64,000 nucleotides of DNA from an uncultured Prevotellaceae bacterium. Its GTDB lineage: Bacteria; Bacteroidota; Bacteroidia; Bacteroidales; Bacteroidaceae. Under the pieces are notes generated by a model, which saw nothing but the letters and a program-made list of their open reading frames with translations, had not been told where the DNA came from and did no database searches. Within the stretch, counting starts at the first letter, position 1. Every line of letters begins with the position of its first letter. This document shows positions 40,943-50,550 of this stretch, in pieces. Position numbers and translations under genes: made by a program. Where the stretch lies: assembly GCA_937898415.1 (NCBI GenBank), contig CALDLA010000068.1, forward strand, positions 1 through 64,000. The letters run 5' to 3'.

Positions 40943-41830
40943 ATGAAAGCATTTGTTTTTCCCGGACAGGGAGCACAGTTTGTAGGTATGGGCAAGGACC
41001 TGTACGACAACAACCCCACAGCAAAAGAATTGTTTGAAAAGGCTAACGAAATCTTAGGTTACAGAATTACCGACATCATGTTCGAGGGTACCGACGACGA
41101 TCTGAAGCAGACGAAGGTGACACAGCCTGCCGTCTTCCTCCACTCCGTCATTTCGGCCATCTGCATGGGCGATGCCTTCCAGCCCGCCATGACCGCTGGC
41201 CACTCGCTCGGTGAGTTCTCGGCATTGGTGGCCGCTGGCGCCCTCTCGTTCGAGGACGGCCTGAAGCTGGTCTATGCCCGTGCTATGGCCATGCAGAAGG
41301 CTTGCGAGGCTCAGCCTTCAACGATGGCTGCCATTATCGGCCTGCCCGATGAGAAGGTAGAGGAGGTCTGCGCCGGCATCAACCGCGAGGGCAATGTCGT
41401 CGTCTGCGCCAACTATAACAATCCTGGTCAGCTGGTCATCAGCGGCAATGTCGAGGCTATCAATGAAGCCTGCGAACAGCTGAAGGCTGCCGGTGCCAAG
41501 CGCGCCCTGCCCCTGAAGGTCGGCGGTGCGTTCCACTCACCCCTGATGCAACCCGCCAAGGACGAACTGCAGGCTGCCATCGAGAAGACCGAGTTCCAGA
41601 CGCCGAAGTGCCCCGTCTATCAAAATGTGGACGGCAAGCCCCATACCGATCCTGCTGAGATTAAGCAGAACCTCATCGCCCAGCTCACCTCCAGCGTCCG
41701 CTGGACCCAGTGTGTACAGTCGATGATTCAGGACGGTGCCGACGACTTCACCGAGTGCGGTCCTGGTAAGGCCCTGCAGGGAATGATTGCCAAAATCAAT
41801 AAGGAAGTAACGGCTCATGGCATCCAATAA
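40943..41830 (+). CDS. fabD: Malonyl-CoA:ACP transacylase
   Basis: A protein of 295 residues that loads malonyl groups onto acyl carrier protein for fatty acid synthesis. The FPGQGAQ start motif, nucleophile Ser88 in GHSLGEF and a later catalytic His in GGAFHSPLM are present. Length fits the family. It overlaps the downstream amylase by 14 bases, an unusual pairing for fabD. Its leader carries a long inverted repeat that could affect translation. Confidence 0.94.
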   Translation: MKAFVFPGQGAQFVGMGKDLYDNNPTAKELFEKANEILGYRITDIMFEGTDDDLKQTKVTQPAVFLHSVISAICMGDAFQPAMTAGHSLGEFSALVAAGALSFEDGLKLVYARAMAMQKACEAQPSTMAAIIGLPDEKVEEVCAGINREGNVVVCANYNNPGQLVISGNVEAINEACEQLKAAGAKRALPLKVGGAFHSPLMQPAKDELQAAIEKTEFQTPKCPVYQNVDGKPHTDPAEIKQNLIAQLTSSVRWTQCVQSMIQDGADDFTECGPGKALQGMIAKINKEVTAHGIQ

Positions 41831-43472
41831 GGTTATCCTCTATCAGATTTTCACCCGTCTCTATGGCAATCGTAACACCACCCGCAAACAGGGCGGTACG
41901 ATTGAGGAGAACGGCTGCGGAAAGATGAACGACTTCACGCCCACTGTACTGAAACATATCAGTCAGATGGGCGTGAGCCATATCTGGTACACGGGTGTCA
42001 TCCGCCACGCGACGATGACGGACTACTCGCAGTACGGCATTCCCCGCCAGCACCCGGCGGTGGTGAAGGGTAGGGCCGGCTCGCCTTACGCCATTACCGA
42101 CTACTACGACATCGACCCCGACCTGGCTGTTGACGTCGAGCATCGTATGGAGGAGTTCCAGCAGTTGGTGGAGCGCACCCATAAGGCGGGCATGAAGGTC
42201 ATCATCGACTTCGTGCCCAACCACGTGGCTCGTCAGTACAAGAGCATCTGCAAGCCTCGCGGCGTGAAGGACCTGGGACAGGGCGACAACCCCCAGTTGG
42301 GCTTCGCCCCGCAGAACAACTTCTACTATTGTCCGGGACAAAGGTTTACTCCATACTTTGACCTCTATCATGGTGAGATTGAACCCTATATAGAGGAACC
42401 GGCCAAGGCTACGGGTAACGACTGCTTCCATAACGCACCAGGAAAGAACGACTGGTATGAGACGGTGAAGCTGAACTACGGCGTGGACTACTACGCTGGT
42501 CGCATTGGCCACTTCGACCCCGTTCCCTCTACGTGGAAGAAGATGCTCGAGATTCTGCTGTTCTGGGCTTCGAAGGGCATCGACGGTTTCCGCTGCGACA
42601 TGGCCGAGATGGTGCCTGCCGAGTTCTGGGGCTACGCCACCCAGCTGGTGAAAGCCCAGTACCCTGAGCTGGTGTTCATCGGCGAGGTCTATAATCCCGG
42701 CGAGTATCGCCGCTATATCGCTAACGGCTTTGACTACCTCTATGACAAGGTGGGCATGTACGATACGATGTTCCAGATTATCCGTGGTCAGCAGTCGACG
42801 CAGGCCATCACCGGTGCCTGGCAGGCCACTGACGATATCCGCGACCACATGCTCTATTTTCTTGAGAACCACGACGAGCTGCGCATCGGCAGCGACTTCT
42901 TTGCTGCCGACGGTCGCAAGGCGGTGCCGGCTCTGGTGGTCAACGCCCTGATGCAGCAGAACCCCTTTATGCTCTATGCCGGACAGGAGTATGGTGAGCG
43001 GGGGATGGACCGCGAGGGCTTCAGCGGCCACGACGGTCGTACCACCATCTTCGACTACTGGTCGGTCGATACGCTGACGCGGGCTGCCAAGAAGCAGTTG
43101 ACCGCCGACGAGCAGCAGCTGGCTGATATATATAATAAGGTGTTGAATATTGCGCGTAAGGAGAAGGCCGTCACCGAGGGCGTCAGCTACGACCTCATGT
43201 ATGTCAACCCCGACTGCCACCGCCAGTATATGTTCCTGCGTCGCGCCAAGAGCAGTCTGCTGCTGGTCGTGGCCAATTTCGACGATGCGCCGGCTGCGGT
43301 CGATGTCCGCATTCCCGCTCACGCCTTCGAGTTCCTGAAGCTGAAGGAGAAAAGCCTTGAGGCCACCGACCTGCTGAACGGACAACGCACGACGCTCAGC
43401 CTGAAAGCCGACGGGCAGATACACGTCGATGTACCTGCCCGTGGTGCTGTGGTCTATAAGATGAAACCCTAA
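41817..43472 (+). CDS. Cytoplasmic alpha-amylase family protein (GH13)
   Basis: A protein of 551 residues without a signal peptide. GH13 motifs: DFVPNHVAR (region I), GFRCDMAEM with nucleophile Asp261 (region II), IGEVY with acid Glu290 (region III) and ENHDE with Asp353 (region IV). A short C-terminal beta domain follows (RRAKSSLLLVVANFDDAPAA). It probably acts on glycogen or maltodextrins inside the cell. Its start lies inside the fabD 3' end, and its stop overlaps the convergent CobW gene by four bases. Confidence 0.88.
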   Translation: MASNKVILYQIFTRLYGNRNTTRKQGGTIEENGCGKMNDFTPTVLKHISQMGVSHIWYTGVIRHATMTDYSQYGIPRQHPAVVKGRAGSPYAITDYYDIDPDLAVDVEHRMEEFQQLVERTHKAGMKVIIDFVPNHVARQYKSICKPRGVKDLGQGDNPQLGFAPQNNFYYCPGQRFTPYFDLYHGEIEPYIEEPAKATGNDCFHNAPGKNDWYETVKLNYGVDYYAGRIGHFDPVPSTWKKMLEILLFWASKGIDGFRCDMAEMVPAEFWGYATQLVKAQYPELVFIGEVYNPGEYRRYIANGFDYLYDKVGMYDTMFQIIRGQQSTQAITGAWQATDDIRDHMLYFLENHDELRIGSDFFAADGRKAVPALVVNALMQQNPFMLYAGQEYGERGMDREGFSGHDGRTTIFDYWSVDTLTRAAKKQLTADEQQLADIYNKVLNIARKEKAVTEGVSYDLMYVNPDCHRQYMFLRRAKSSLLLVVANFDDAPAAVDVRIPAHAFEFLKLKEKSLEATDLLNGQRTTLSLKADGQIHVDVPARGAVVYKMKP

Positions 43473-44638
43473 ACTAAGCAGAAGTCCAGCTCGCGGGCTA
43501 TCAGCTCTTTGTCTAAGTGCTGACCTATGAAGACGAGCTTCTGCATCCTGTCCCCGTACTGTTCGTCCCAATCGCGGCGCAGTGCGGGGTTTTCTTGTAG
43601 CAGTTGGTTCAGTTCGTCCTTGGGCATCGTGGCATACCACTGTCCGGCGTTGCGCAGACTGACTTGGCGGCCTGCCTGCTCGAAGACGTAGCAGATCTCC
43701 GCCTCGTCCTTGAACCAGCAGATGCCCTTGGCGCGGATGATGCTCTTCGGCCACTTGCGAGCCACAAACTCGTCGAACAGTCCCAACTCGAACGGACGGC
43801 GGGCATAATAGACGTAGGTGCCGATGCCGTATTCCTCGGCTTCACCCTCGTCGTGGTCGTGATGGTGGTGGTGTTCATGGGGCTCATGGGTCTCATGGGA
43901 TTCATGGGATTCATGGGACTCAACCTCCTGAATCCAGGTGGCTGAGGTAGCCACCTCGTCGAAGTCGAACATCCCGGTGTTGATAATCTTGTCGAGGTCC
44001 ACGTCGCCGTAGTTCGTATCGATGATTTCGGCCTTCGGCTGCAGCGTGCGGATAATCTGTCGGGTGCGGCCCAGTTCGTCGGGTGTCACCTCGGCGGCCT
44101 TGTTCAGCAGCACGATGTTACAGAACTCTATCTGCTGGATGACCAGATTTTCAATGTCCTCCTCGTCGATGTCGGGGCGCGTCAGGTTGAGGCCGCCCTC
44201 GAACTCGTCCCTCATGCGGAGGGCATCCACCACGGTGACGATGGCATCGAGTCGCGGCGGGCACTCCAGCGTGGGCACCATCTGCGGTATCGAGCAGATG
44301 GTCTGGGCGATGGGGCCGGGCTCGCAGATGCCGCTGGCTTCGATGACGATGTAGTCGAACCGCTTCATCAGGATGATGTCTTCCAGTTGCTTCACCAAGT
44401 CCATCTTCAGCGTGCAGCAGATGCAGCCGTTCTGCAGGGCTACCAGTGAGTCGTCCTGCTCGTTGACGATGCCCCCCTTCTCAATGAGGTCAGCGTCGAT
44501 GTTCACCTCCCCGATGTCGTTGACAATGACCGCAAACTTGATGCCGCGCTTGTTCAGCAGGATACGGTTCAGGAGGGTGGTCTTGCCACTGCCTAAATAG
44601 CCGGTCAGCAGCAGTACGGGTGTTTCTTTCATGTTCAT
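43469..44638 (-). CDS. CobW/COG0523 G3E GTPase, probable metallochaperone
   Basis: A protein of 389 residues. GYLGSGKTT Walker A (13-21), metal-binding GCICC (Cys72, 74, 75), and a C-terminal CobW domain. A His/Glu-rich loop of about 25 residues (HESHES... and HEHHHHHDHDEGE) lies between the two domains and would bind zinc or similar metals. The family delivers zinc or cobalt to client enzymes. The DNA encoding HESHESHESHE is a 9-bp tandem repeat. No Zur-type site was recognised. Confidence 0.88.
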   Translation of the reverse strand: MNMKETPVLLLTGYLGSGKTTLLNRILLNKRGIKFAVIVNDIGEVNIDADLIEKGGIVNEQDDSLVALQNGCICCTLKMDLVKQLEDIILMKRFDYIVIEASGICEPGPIAQTICSIPQMVPTLECPPRLDAIVTVVDALRMRDEFEGGLNLTRPDIDEEDIENLVIQQIEFCNIVLLNKAAEVTPDELGRTRQIIRTLQPKAEIIDTNYGDVDLDKIINTGMFDFDEVATSATWIQEVESHESHESHETHEPHEHHHHHDHDEGEAEEYGIGTYVYYARRPFELGLFDEFVARKWPKSIIRAKGICWFKDEAEICYVFEQAGRQVSLRNAGQWYATMPKDELNQLLQENPALRRDWDEQYGDRMQKLVFIGQHLDKELIARELDFCLV

Positions 44639-44672
44639 GTCTTCTTTATTCTTTCTGTTCGCAATTTGGCCG

Positions 44673-44704
44673 CAAAGTTACGAATAACTGTGCAAATAAC
44701 CAAA
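44673..44704 (-). promoter_or_regulatory. Promoter of the CobW gene
   Basis: Reads TAACTTTG on the minus strand (44673-44680). TTTG elements lie both 12 and 20 bases upstream (44693-44696 and 44701-44704). Confidence 0.65.
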
Positions 44705-44764
44705 CCGCAGTATGAAAAATGCTACATTTTGATACCAAATGTTGTATATGTGCATAAATAGTTG

Positions 44765-44772
44765 TACCTTTG
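44765..44772 (+). promoter_or_regulatory. -7 box for the PCMD lipoprotein gene
   Basis: TACCTTTG followed by CACCC, about 40 bases before the start codon. Confidence 0.6.
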
Positions 44773-44811
44773 CACCCGTTTTTAAAACTTTGACAGAATA
44801 AAAAGAGAAAG

Positions 44812-46035
44812 ATGATTAAGATTAACCGAATCATGATTGAACGGATGCGGCTGGCCGTGTGGCTCGTCGTGGCTGTACATTTTCTGGTGGTGTCGTGCAT
44901 CAAGGATGAGGCTGCCAACAAAGAGTGTGACATTGAGAGTGCCTGGATTGAGGGCGACGAACTGGCCGGCAACTTCTATCACGTGGAAGATATGAAGAAG
45001 GAGATGATCAGCTCCACGGAGACGAACATCATCTTCACCGTGCGTTCGATGATAACGCTGCCCACACAGATCCCTGTGTTTTTCAAGGCGACTCCCGGTG
45101 CCACCATCCATCCCGCTAGCGGCTCGTTGCACGACTTTACCGGCGGCCCTGTCACCTACACGGTGACGTCCGAGGACGGCGAGTGGACGCGTTCCTATCG
45201 CGTTGCGTTTCAGGAGGCTTCGCTGCCTGCCCAGCGGTTCAGTTTCGAGAATGTTGAGACGATTTCGGAGAAGACCATGCTGGGCGGCGAGAACCTGCAA
45301 CACAAGTTCTATGAGCTGGTGCCTAAAACCGAGAGCATGAAGGATACCGAGGAGCGCTATTACTGCTGGGCTACGGGCAACTCTGGCGCTGCCATGCTCA
45401 AGAATGGAGCCCAGCCCGAGGACTTCCCTACCTATTCTATTGCCGACGGCTTCATGGGAAGGGGCGTTTGTCTGACCACCCAGTCGGCTGGCTCCCTGGG
45501 TGAGTTTATGAAGAAGCCCATCGCCGCTGGAAGCCTGTTCCTCGGACAGTTCATCGTCGAGAGCGTGCTGGAGAATCCGCTGAAGACAACGCAGTTCGGC
45601 GTCCCCAACCCCAAGGAGCCTGTCCGCATTACGGGCTACTACAAGTATCAGCCTGGCGAGTCATTTACCGATATGGACATGAAGATATACGACGACCGCA
45701 CAGACGAGGCCAGCATCTATGCCGTCTTCTATCGTAACAAAGATGACGAGGGACATAACTACTACCTCTATGGCGACGACGTGGAGACTGATGAGAAACT
45801 GCGCGCCAACCCGATGGTCTATAAGGTGGCACGCGTCGCTTCGCTGCCTCCCACCAACGAGTGGACCCGGTTCGAGATGTTCTTCGAGGGCAAGGACGCG
45901 CCCGACGAGATCGTCTCGTCGTTGGGCTTCAACCTTGCTCTGGTATTCTCGTCGAGTAAGCGGGGAGCCCAGTTCGAGGGAGCCGTCGGTAGCACCCTCT
46001 ATGTAGATGAAGTAGAAGTATCATACGAAAAGTAA
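44812..46035 (+). CDS. PCMD-domain surface lipoprotein
   Basis: A protein of 407 residues with a lipoprotein signal (VVAVHFLVVSC, then IKDEA). An N-terminal bacterial Ig-like region (about 60-130) is followed by a C-terminal domain of the 'putative carbohydrate metabolism' type (PVRITGYYKYQPGESFTDMD ... GAVGSTLYVDEVEVSY). Related proteins occur in surface polysaccharide-use loci, but no SusCD is present here. It is followed by a small barrel protein after 16 bases. Confidence 0.72.
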   Translation: MIKINRIMIERMRLAVWLVVAVHFLVVSCIKDEAANKECDIESAWIEGDELAGNFYHVEDMKKEMISSTETNIIFTVRSMITLPTQIPVFFKATPGATIHPASGSLHDFTGGPVTYTVTSEDGEWTRSYRVAFQEASLPAQRFSFENVETISEKTMLGGENLQHKFYELVPKTESMKDTEERYYCWATGNSGAAMLKNGAQPEDFPTYSIADGFMGRGVCLTTQSAGSLGEFMKKPIAAGSLFLGQFIVESVLENPLKTTQFGVPNPKEPVRITGYYKYQPGESFTDMDMKIYDDRTDEASIYAVFYRNKDDEGHNYYLYGDDVETDEKLRANPMVYKVARVASLPPTNEWTRFEMFFEGKDAPDEIVSSLGFNLALVFSSSKRGAQFEGAVGSTLYVDEVEVSYEK

Positions 46036-46051
46036 GGGAGGAAAAACAGAT

Positions 46052-46807
46052 ATGGAAAAGAGAATCATCAGTTTTGTGATAGCTTTGGCCCTCACAGGCG
46101 TTACTGTGGTCAAGGCAGGTGGTTTCATGGACGACCTGCAGTTCAAGGCTCGCGTGGGTTACAACATAGGCGGAACAATGCCGATCCCCCTGCCCGAGTC
46201 CATCCGCAGCATCGATAGCTACAGTCTCACCCCCTCGTTCATGGTCGGCATCGACGCCATGATGCCCGTCAGCGGCCAGTGGGGCATCGCCGCCGGACTC
46301 CACTTCGAGAACAAAGGCATGGAGGGCGACGTCACCACCAAGGCCTACCGCATGGAGGTGGTCAAGGGCGACCAGCGGATGGCCGGACTCTTTACCGGCA
46401 GCGTCAGCCAGACGGTGAAGCAGTGGATGCTCACCGTGCCCCTGCAGGCCACCTGCCAGTTAGGGCAGACCGTGACGCTCAAGGCCGGTCCCTACTTCTC
46501 GTTCCTGCTCAGCAAGGAGTTCAGCGGCATCGCTTCCGACGGCTATCTGCGCAAGGACGACCCTACAGGCCCCAAAATCCTGATGGGCGCGAAGGAAGGT
46601 GAATGGGCCACCTACGAGTTCGACGACGACATGCGCAGCTTCCAGTTCGGCATCGGCATCGGTGCCGACTTCCAGGTTTACAAGAACTTAGGCCTTTCAG
46701 CCGACCTCAACTGGGGTCTGACAGGCATCTTCCCCGGCGACTTCAAGACCGTAGAGCAGACGCTCTATCCCGTCTACGGCACCCTCGGTATCTTCTATCA
46801 CTTCTGA
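46052..46807 (+). CDS. Outer-membrane beta-barrel protein
   Basis: A protein of 251 residues with a signal peptide (ISFVIALALTGVTVVKAGG). Alternating strands ending in aromatic residues (GIAAGLHFENKG, KAGPYFSFLLS, GLSADLNWGLTGIFP) and a terminal YHF fit a PorT/OmpW-sized barrel. It is probably co-transcribed with the lipoprotein before it and the efflux operon after it (24-base gap). Confidence 0.7.
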   Translation: MEKRIISFVIALALTGVTVVKAGGFMDDLQFKARVGYNIGGTMPIPLPESIRSIDSYSLTPSFMVGIDAMMPVSGQWGIAAGLHFENKGMEGDVTTKAYRMEVVKGDQRMAGLFTGSVSQTVKQWMLTVPLQATCQLGQTVTLKAGPYFSFLLSKEFSGIASDGYLRKDDPTGPKILMGAKEGEWATYEFDDDMRSFQFGIGIGADFQVYKNLGLSADLNWGLTGIFPGDFKTVEQTLYPVYGTLGIFYHF

Positions 46808-46831
46808 AATTACAGTTCCAAATAAAATGCA

Positions 46832-48112
46832 ATGAATATGAGAAGGTATTTCTGTGCATTGATGATGTTGCCACTGATGACATTGGCTCAGACGCTGGAG
46901 GAGTGCCAGCGTGCAGCGGAACAGAACTATCCGCTGATACGGCAGTATGACCTTATCGAGAAGACCACCAATCTGACGGTGGCCAATATCGGAAAGGGGT
47001 GGCTGCCGCAGGTGTCGGCTTCAGCACAGGCCACGTACCAGAGCGACTTCACGGAGTTCCCTGACAAGATAGAGGATTTTTATTCCACGATGGGTCTTGA
47101 CATGAAAGGCTTGAAGAAGGACCAGTACCGTGTTGGCATTGACGTCCAGCAGACGGTGTACGACGGCGGCAGCATCAGCAACCAGAAGAAGATAGCTCGC
47201 GAGCAGGGTAGGGTACAGACGGCGCAGACGGAGGTAAATCTGTATCAGGTTCGCAAACGCGTAAACGATATGTACTTCTCGCTGCTGTTGCTTGAAGAGC
47301 AGATACAGTTGAACCGCGACTTGCAGGAACTGCTGGCAGGCAATGAGCGGAAACTGGAATCGATGGTTCGTGGCGGTACGGCAGCGGAGAGCGACTGGCA
47401 GAGTGTGAAGGCCGAACGGCTGAACACGGTGCAGAAGGCCACGGAACTGGAGTCGCAGAAGCGGATGCTGCGGATGATGCTCTCAACCTTCTGCGGGATT
47501 GAAGTCAATACATTGGTGAAGCCTGTAATTGCAGCAAAAGAGCCACAGCAGTTTACTGAGAATCTTCGCCCTGAGCTGCGGGCGCTGGACGCGCAGATAG
47601 GACTGTTGAACGCTCAGGAGAAAGCGCTCAACTCGGCTTTGATGCCGAAGCTCGGCATTTTTGCACAGGGCTTTTATGGCTATCCTGGTTTAAATATGTT
47701 TGAGGATATGATGTCGCACGACTGGAGACTGAACGGCTTGGTTGGAGCACGGATATCATGGAACATCGGAGCACTGTACACACGTAAGAACGATAAGGCA
47801 AAAATCCAGTTGCAGCGCGAGCAGACGGAGACAAACCGCGAAGTATTCCTCTTTAATAACAACCTGGAGCAGATTCAGCAGAACGAAAGCATCATGCGCT
47901 TTCGGAAGCTGATGGCCGACGACGACGAGATTATCTCGCTACGTTCAGCAGTGCGCATTGCTGCTGAATCGAAGCTCTCACACGGTATCATCGATGTGAA
48001 CGACCTGGTGCGGGAAATTCATCAGGAGAATGCTGCGCGCCTACAGCAGTCGATACATGAGATAGAGATGCTGAAGGAAATCTACGATCAAAAGTTTACG
48101 ACTAATAATTGA
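46832..48112 (+). CDS. TolC-family outer-membrane efflux protein
   Basis: A protein of 426 residues with a signal peptide (YFCALMMLPLMTLAQ). It has two long coiled regions (QKKIAREQGRVQTAQTEVNL, QLQREQTETNREVFLFNNNL), as in TolC channels. It provides the outer-membrane exit for the HlyD/ABC system that follows after six bases. Confidence 0.85.
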   Translation: MNMRRYFCALMMLPLMTLAQTLEECQRAAEQNYPLIRQYDLIEKTTNLTVANIGKGWLPQVSASAQATYQSDFTEFPDKIEDFYSTMGLDMKGLKKDQYRVGIDVQQTVYDGGSISNQKKIAREQGRVQTAQTEVNLYQVRKRVNDMYFSLLLLEEQIQLNRDLQELLAGNERKLESMVRGGTAAESDWQSVKAERLNTVQKATELESQKRMLRMMLSTFCGIEVNTLVKPVIAAKEPQQFTENLRPELRALDAQIGLLNAQEKALNSALMPKLGIFAQGFYGYPGLNMFEDMMSHDWRLNGLVGARISWNIGALYTRKNDKAKIQLQREQTETNREVFLFNNNLEQIQQNESIMRFRKLMADDDEIISLRSAVRIAAESKLSHGIIDVNDLVREIHQENAARLQQSIHEIEMLKEIYDQKFTTNN

Positions 48113-48118
48113 CGAGGA

Positions 48119-49027
48119 ATGAAAAAAATCACGATAATGGCAAGCGTGGCGCTGATGATGTCCGCTTGCGGAGGAAACGAGAAGGAGTACGACGCTACGG
48201 GAATTTTCGAGGCTACGGAGACCACCGTGTTTGCCGAGCAGAACGGCGCGTTGCTGACGTTCAGTGTCAACGAGGGCGACACTATTGAAGCCAATAAGGA
48301 GGTGGGACTGATTGATACCACACAGGTATGGCTGAAGATTCAGCAGCTGAACGCTACCAAGAAGGTGTACCAGAGTCAGAAACCCGATATGGAGGCACAG
48401 ATTGCCGCCGTGCGCCAGCAGCTTTCCAAGGCCCAGCAGGAAGAGTTGCGGTATAAGGAACTGGTGGCCGACGGAGCCGCACCACGCAAGATGCTGGACG
48501 ATGTGACAAGTCAGGTGAAGGTCTTGCAGCGCCAGCTCGATGCGCAGATCTCTTCGCTTTCCACCAGCACCCGTGCCCTTGACAAACAGACGGCAGCTGC
48601 CGATGTTCAGACAAAACAACTGTTTGATCAGTTACACAAGTGCCACATTGTGACACCTGCCAAGGGCACCATATTGGAAAAGTACGTGGAGCGTGGTGAA
48701 TTCGTCGCCGTAGGCAAGCCGCTCTTCAAGATTGCCGACACCGAGAAAATGTATATGCGGGCCTATGCCACCTCTGCCCAGCTTCAGGACATCCGTATCG
48801 GTCAGAAGGTGAAGGTCTTCGCCGACTATGGCGCGGGCCAGAAGAAGGAGTACGACGGTACGGTCACGTGGATATCTTCGCGCTCGGAGTTCACGCCTAA
48901 GACCATCGTCACCGATGATGAGCGCGCCGACCTGGTGTACGCCGTGAAGGTGGCTGTCAAAAACGATGGGTTCGTAAAGATTGGTATGTACGGCGAAGTG
49001 AAGTGGCACTTTGATAGTGAAGAGTGA
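48119..49027 (+). CDS. HlyD-family periplasmic adaptor lipoprotein
   Basis: A protein of 302 residues with lipobox MMSAC (then GGNEKE). It has a biotinyl-like half motif (TFSVNEGDTIEANKEVGLID), a coiled hairpin (about 85-165) and a beta-barrel adaptor part (IGQKVKVFADYGAGQKKEYD). This is the YbhG-like membrane fusion protein of the efflux operon. The stop codon lies in a heptamer repeat. Confidence 0.88.
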   Translation: MKKITIMASVALMMSACGGNEKEYDATGIFEATETTVFAEQNGALLTFSVNEGDTIEANKEVGLIDTTQVWLKIQQLNATKKVYQSQKPDMEAQIAAVRQQLSKAQQEELRYKELVADGAAPRKMLDDVTSQVKVLQRQLDAQISSLSTSTRALDKQTAAADVQTKQLFDQLHKCHIVTPAKGTILEKYVERGEFVAVGKPLFKIADTEKMYMRAYATSAQLQDIRIGQKVKVFADYGAGQKKEYDGTVTWISSRSEFTPKTIVTDDERADLVYAVKVAVKNDGFVKIGMYGEVKWHFDSEE

Positions 49028-49061
49028 AAAGTGAAAAGTGAAGAGTGAAGAGTGAAAAGTG
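49014..49061. repeat. Heptamer repeat (AGAGTGA/AAAGTGA), about six copies
   Basis: Head-to-tail 7-base units between the HlyD stop and the ABC gene start. It is the same unit family as at 11878-11983, here with AAAGTGA on the mRNA strand. Confidence 0.85.
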
Positions 49062-49069
49062 CTACCGTC

Positions 49070-50536
49070 ATGGATGTAATTGTTGTTAATAACGTTTCCA
49101 AGTCATACGGCAAGGTGAAGGCACTCGATGATGTGTCGTTCTCCGTGGGCAAGGGTGAGGTCTTTGGTCTTATCGGCCCTGACGGAGCGGGCAAGACATC
49201 GATGTACCGCATCCTCTGCTCGCTGCTGTTGCCGGAAACGGGCATGGCGACGGTTGATGGCTTCGACGTGGTGAAGCAAATGCGCGACATCCGTTGCCGT
49301 GTGGGCTACATGCCAGGCAAGTTCTCGCTGTATCAGGACCTGACGGTAGAAGAGAACCTTACGTTTTTCGCCACTCTCTTTGGCACGACTGTCGAGGAGG
49401 GCTACGACAGCATCAAGGCCGTCTATTCCCAGATAGAGCGGTTCAAGGACAGACGGGTAGGAGCCTTGTCGGGTGGTATGAAGCAGAAGTTGGCTCTATC
49501 CTGTGCGCTGGTTCACCGGCCGAGTGTGCTCTTTCTTGACGAACCGACAACGGGTGTCGACCCTATTAGTAGGAAAGAGCTCTGGGAAATGTTGGGTATG
49601 CTGAAGGAGCGCGGCATCACCATTGTGGCCTCAACACCCTATCTCGACGAGGTGCGCCAGTGCGAGCGTCTGGCCTTTCTCGACCACGGACGCATAAGGG
49701 GCATAGACACGCCGGACCGCATTCTCACGGAATTTTCCGACATCTTCAACCCGCCCCCACTGAAAGCCTCCACAAATCCCTCTAAAGGAGACGCGGGAGA
49801 TTCCGTCATCGAGGTGGAGCACCTGGTAAAGGCGTTTGGTGACTTTCGCGCTGTCGATGACATCTCGTTTACGGTGAAGAAGGGTGAGATATTCGGATTC
49901 CTTGGCGCAAACGGGGCTGGCAAGACGACGGCTATGCATATGCTGACGGGCCTGAGCCAGCCGACGAGCGGAACGGGTCGTGTCTGTGGCTACGACATCC
50001 GCACAGAATATGAGCAAATAAAGAAGAATATCGGCTATATGTCGCAGCGGTTCTCGTTATATGAGGATTTGACCGTAGCCGAGAACATCCGTCTCTTTGC
50101 CGGCATCTACGGGATGAGGAGTAAAGAGATAAAAGCGAAGACTGAAGAGTTACTGCGCCAGCTGAAGTTCGAGGAGCACAGGAACGATCTTGTGAAGTCG
50201 CTGCCGCTGGGCTGGAAGCAGAAGCTGGCCTTCTCCGTCAGCATCTTCCACGAGCCAGGCGTCGTGTTCCTCGATGAGCCGACGGGTGGTGTCGATCCCG
50301 TGACGCGCCGCCAGTTCTGGGAGCTTATTTACCAGGCAGCCGAACGTAATATCACCGTTTTCGTCACCACTCACTATATGGACGAGGCTGAATATTGCGA
50401 CCGCATCTCGATTATGGTTGACGGCAAGATCAAGGCTGTTGGAACGCCCGACGAACTGAAACGCGAATACCGTCAGCCGGATATGGATCATGTGTTCACC
50501 CATCTGGCCAGACAAGCCAAGAGAAGTGAGGATTGA
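49070..50536 (+). CDS. ABC transporter ATPase with two fused nucleotide-binding domains (YbhF-like)
   Basis: A protein of 488 residues from ATG 49070; a GTG at 49052 within the heptamer repeat is rejected. Domain 1: Walker A GPDGAGKT, signature LSGGMKQKL, Walker B VLFLDEPTTGVDP. Domain 2: GANGAGKTT, VVFLDEPTGGVDP, but the signature reads LPLGWKQKL, which is degenerate. It drives the two ABC-2 permeases that follow, probably exporting a drug-like or lipid substrate. Confidence 0.88.
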   Translation: MDVIVVNNVSKSYGKVKALDDVSFSVGKGEVFGLIGPDGAGKTSMYRILCSLLLPETGMATVDGFDVVKQMRDIRCRVGYMPGKFSLYQDLTVEENLTFFATLFGTTVEEGYDSIKAVYSQIERFKDRRVGALSGGMKQKLALSCALVHRPSVLFLDEPTTGVDPISRKELWEMLGMLKERGITIVASTPYLDEVRQCERLAFLDHGRIRGIDTPDRILTEFSDIFNPPPLKASTNPSKGDAGDSVIEVEHLVKAFGDFRAVDDISFTVKKGEIFGFLGANGAGKTTAMHMLTGLSQPTSGTGRVCGYDIRTEYEQIKKNIGYMSQRFSLYEDLTVAENIRLFAGIYGMRSKEIKAKTEELLRQLKFEEHRNDLVKSLPLGWKQKLAFSVSIFHEPGVVFLDEPTGGVDPVTRRQFWELIYQAAERNITVFVTTHYMDEAEYCDRISIMVDGKIKAVGTPDELKREYRQPDMDHVFTHLARQAKRSED

Positions 50537-50550
50537 AGAGTGAGAAGTAG

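Noticed and set aside
41796..43754. 652-codon minus-strand frame opposite the GH13 gene
   Set aside because: It is antisense to a clear GH13 gene with all four catalytic regions and arises from the GC-rich codon bias.
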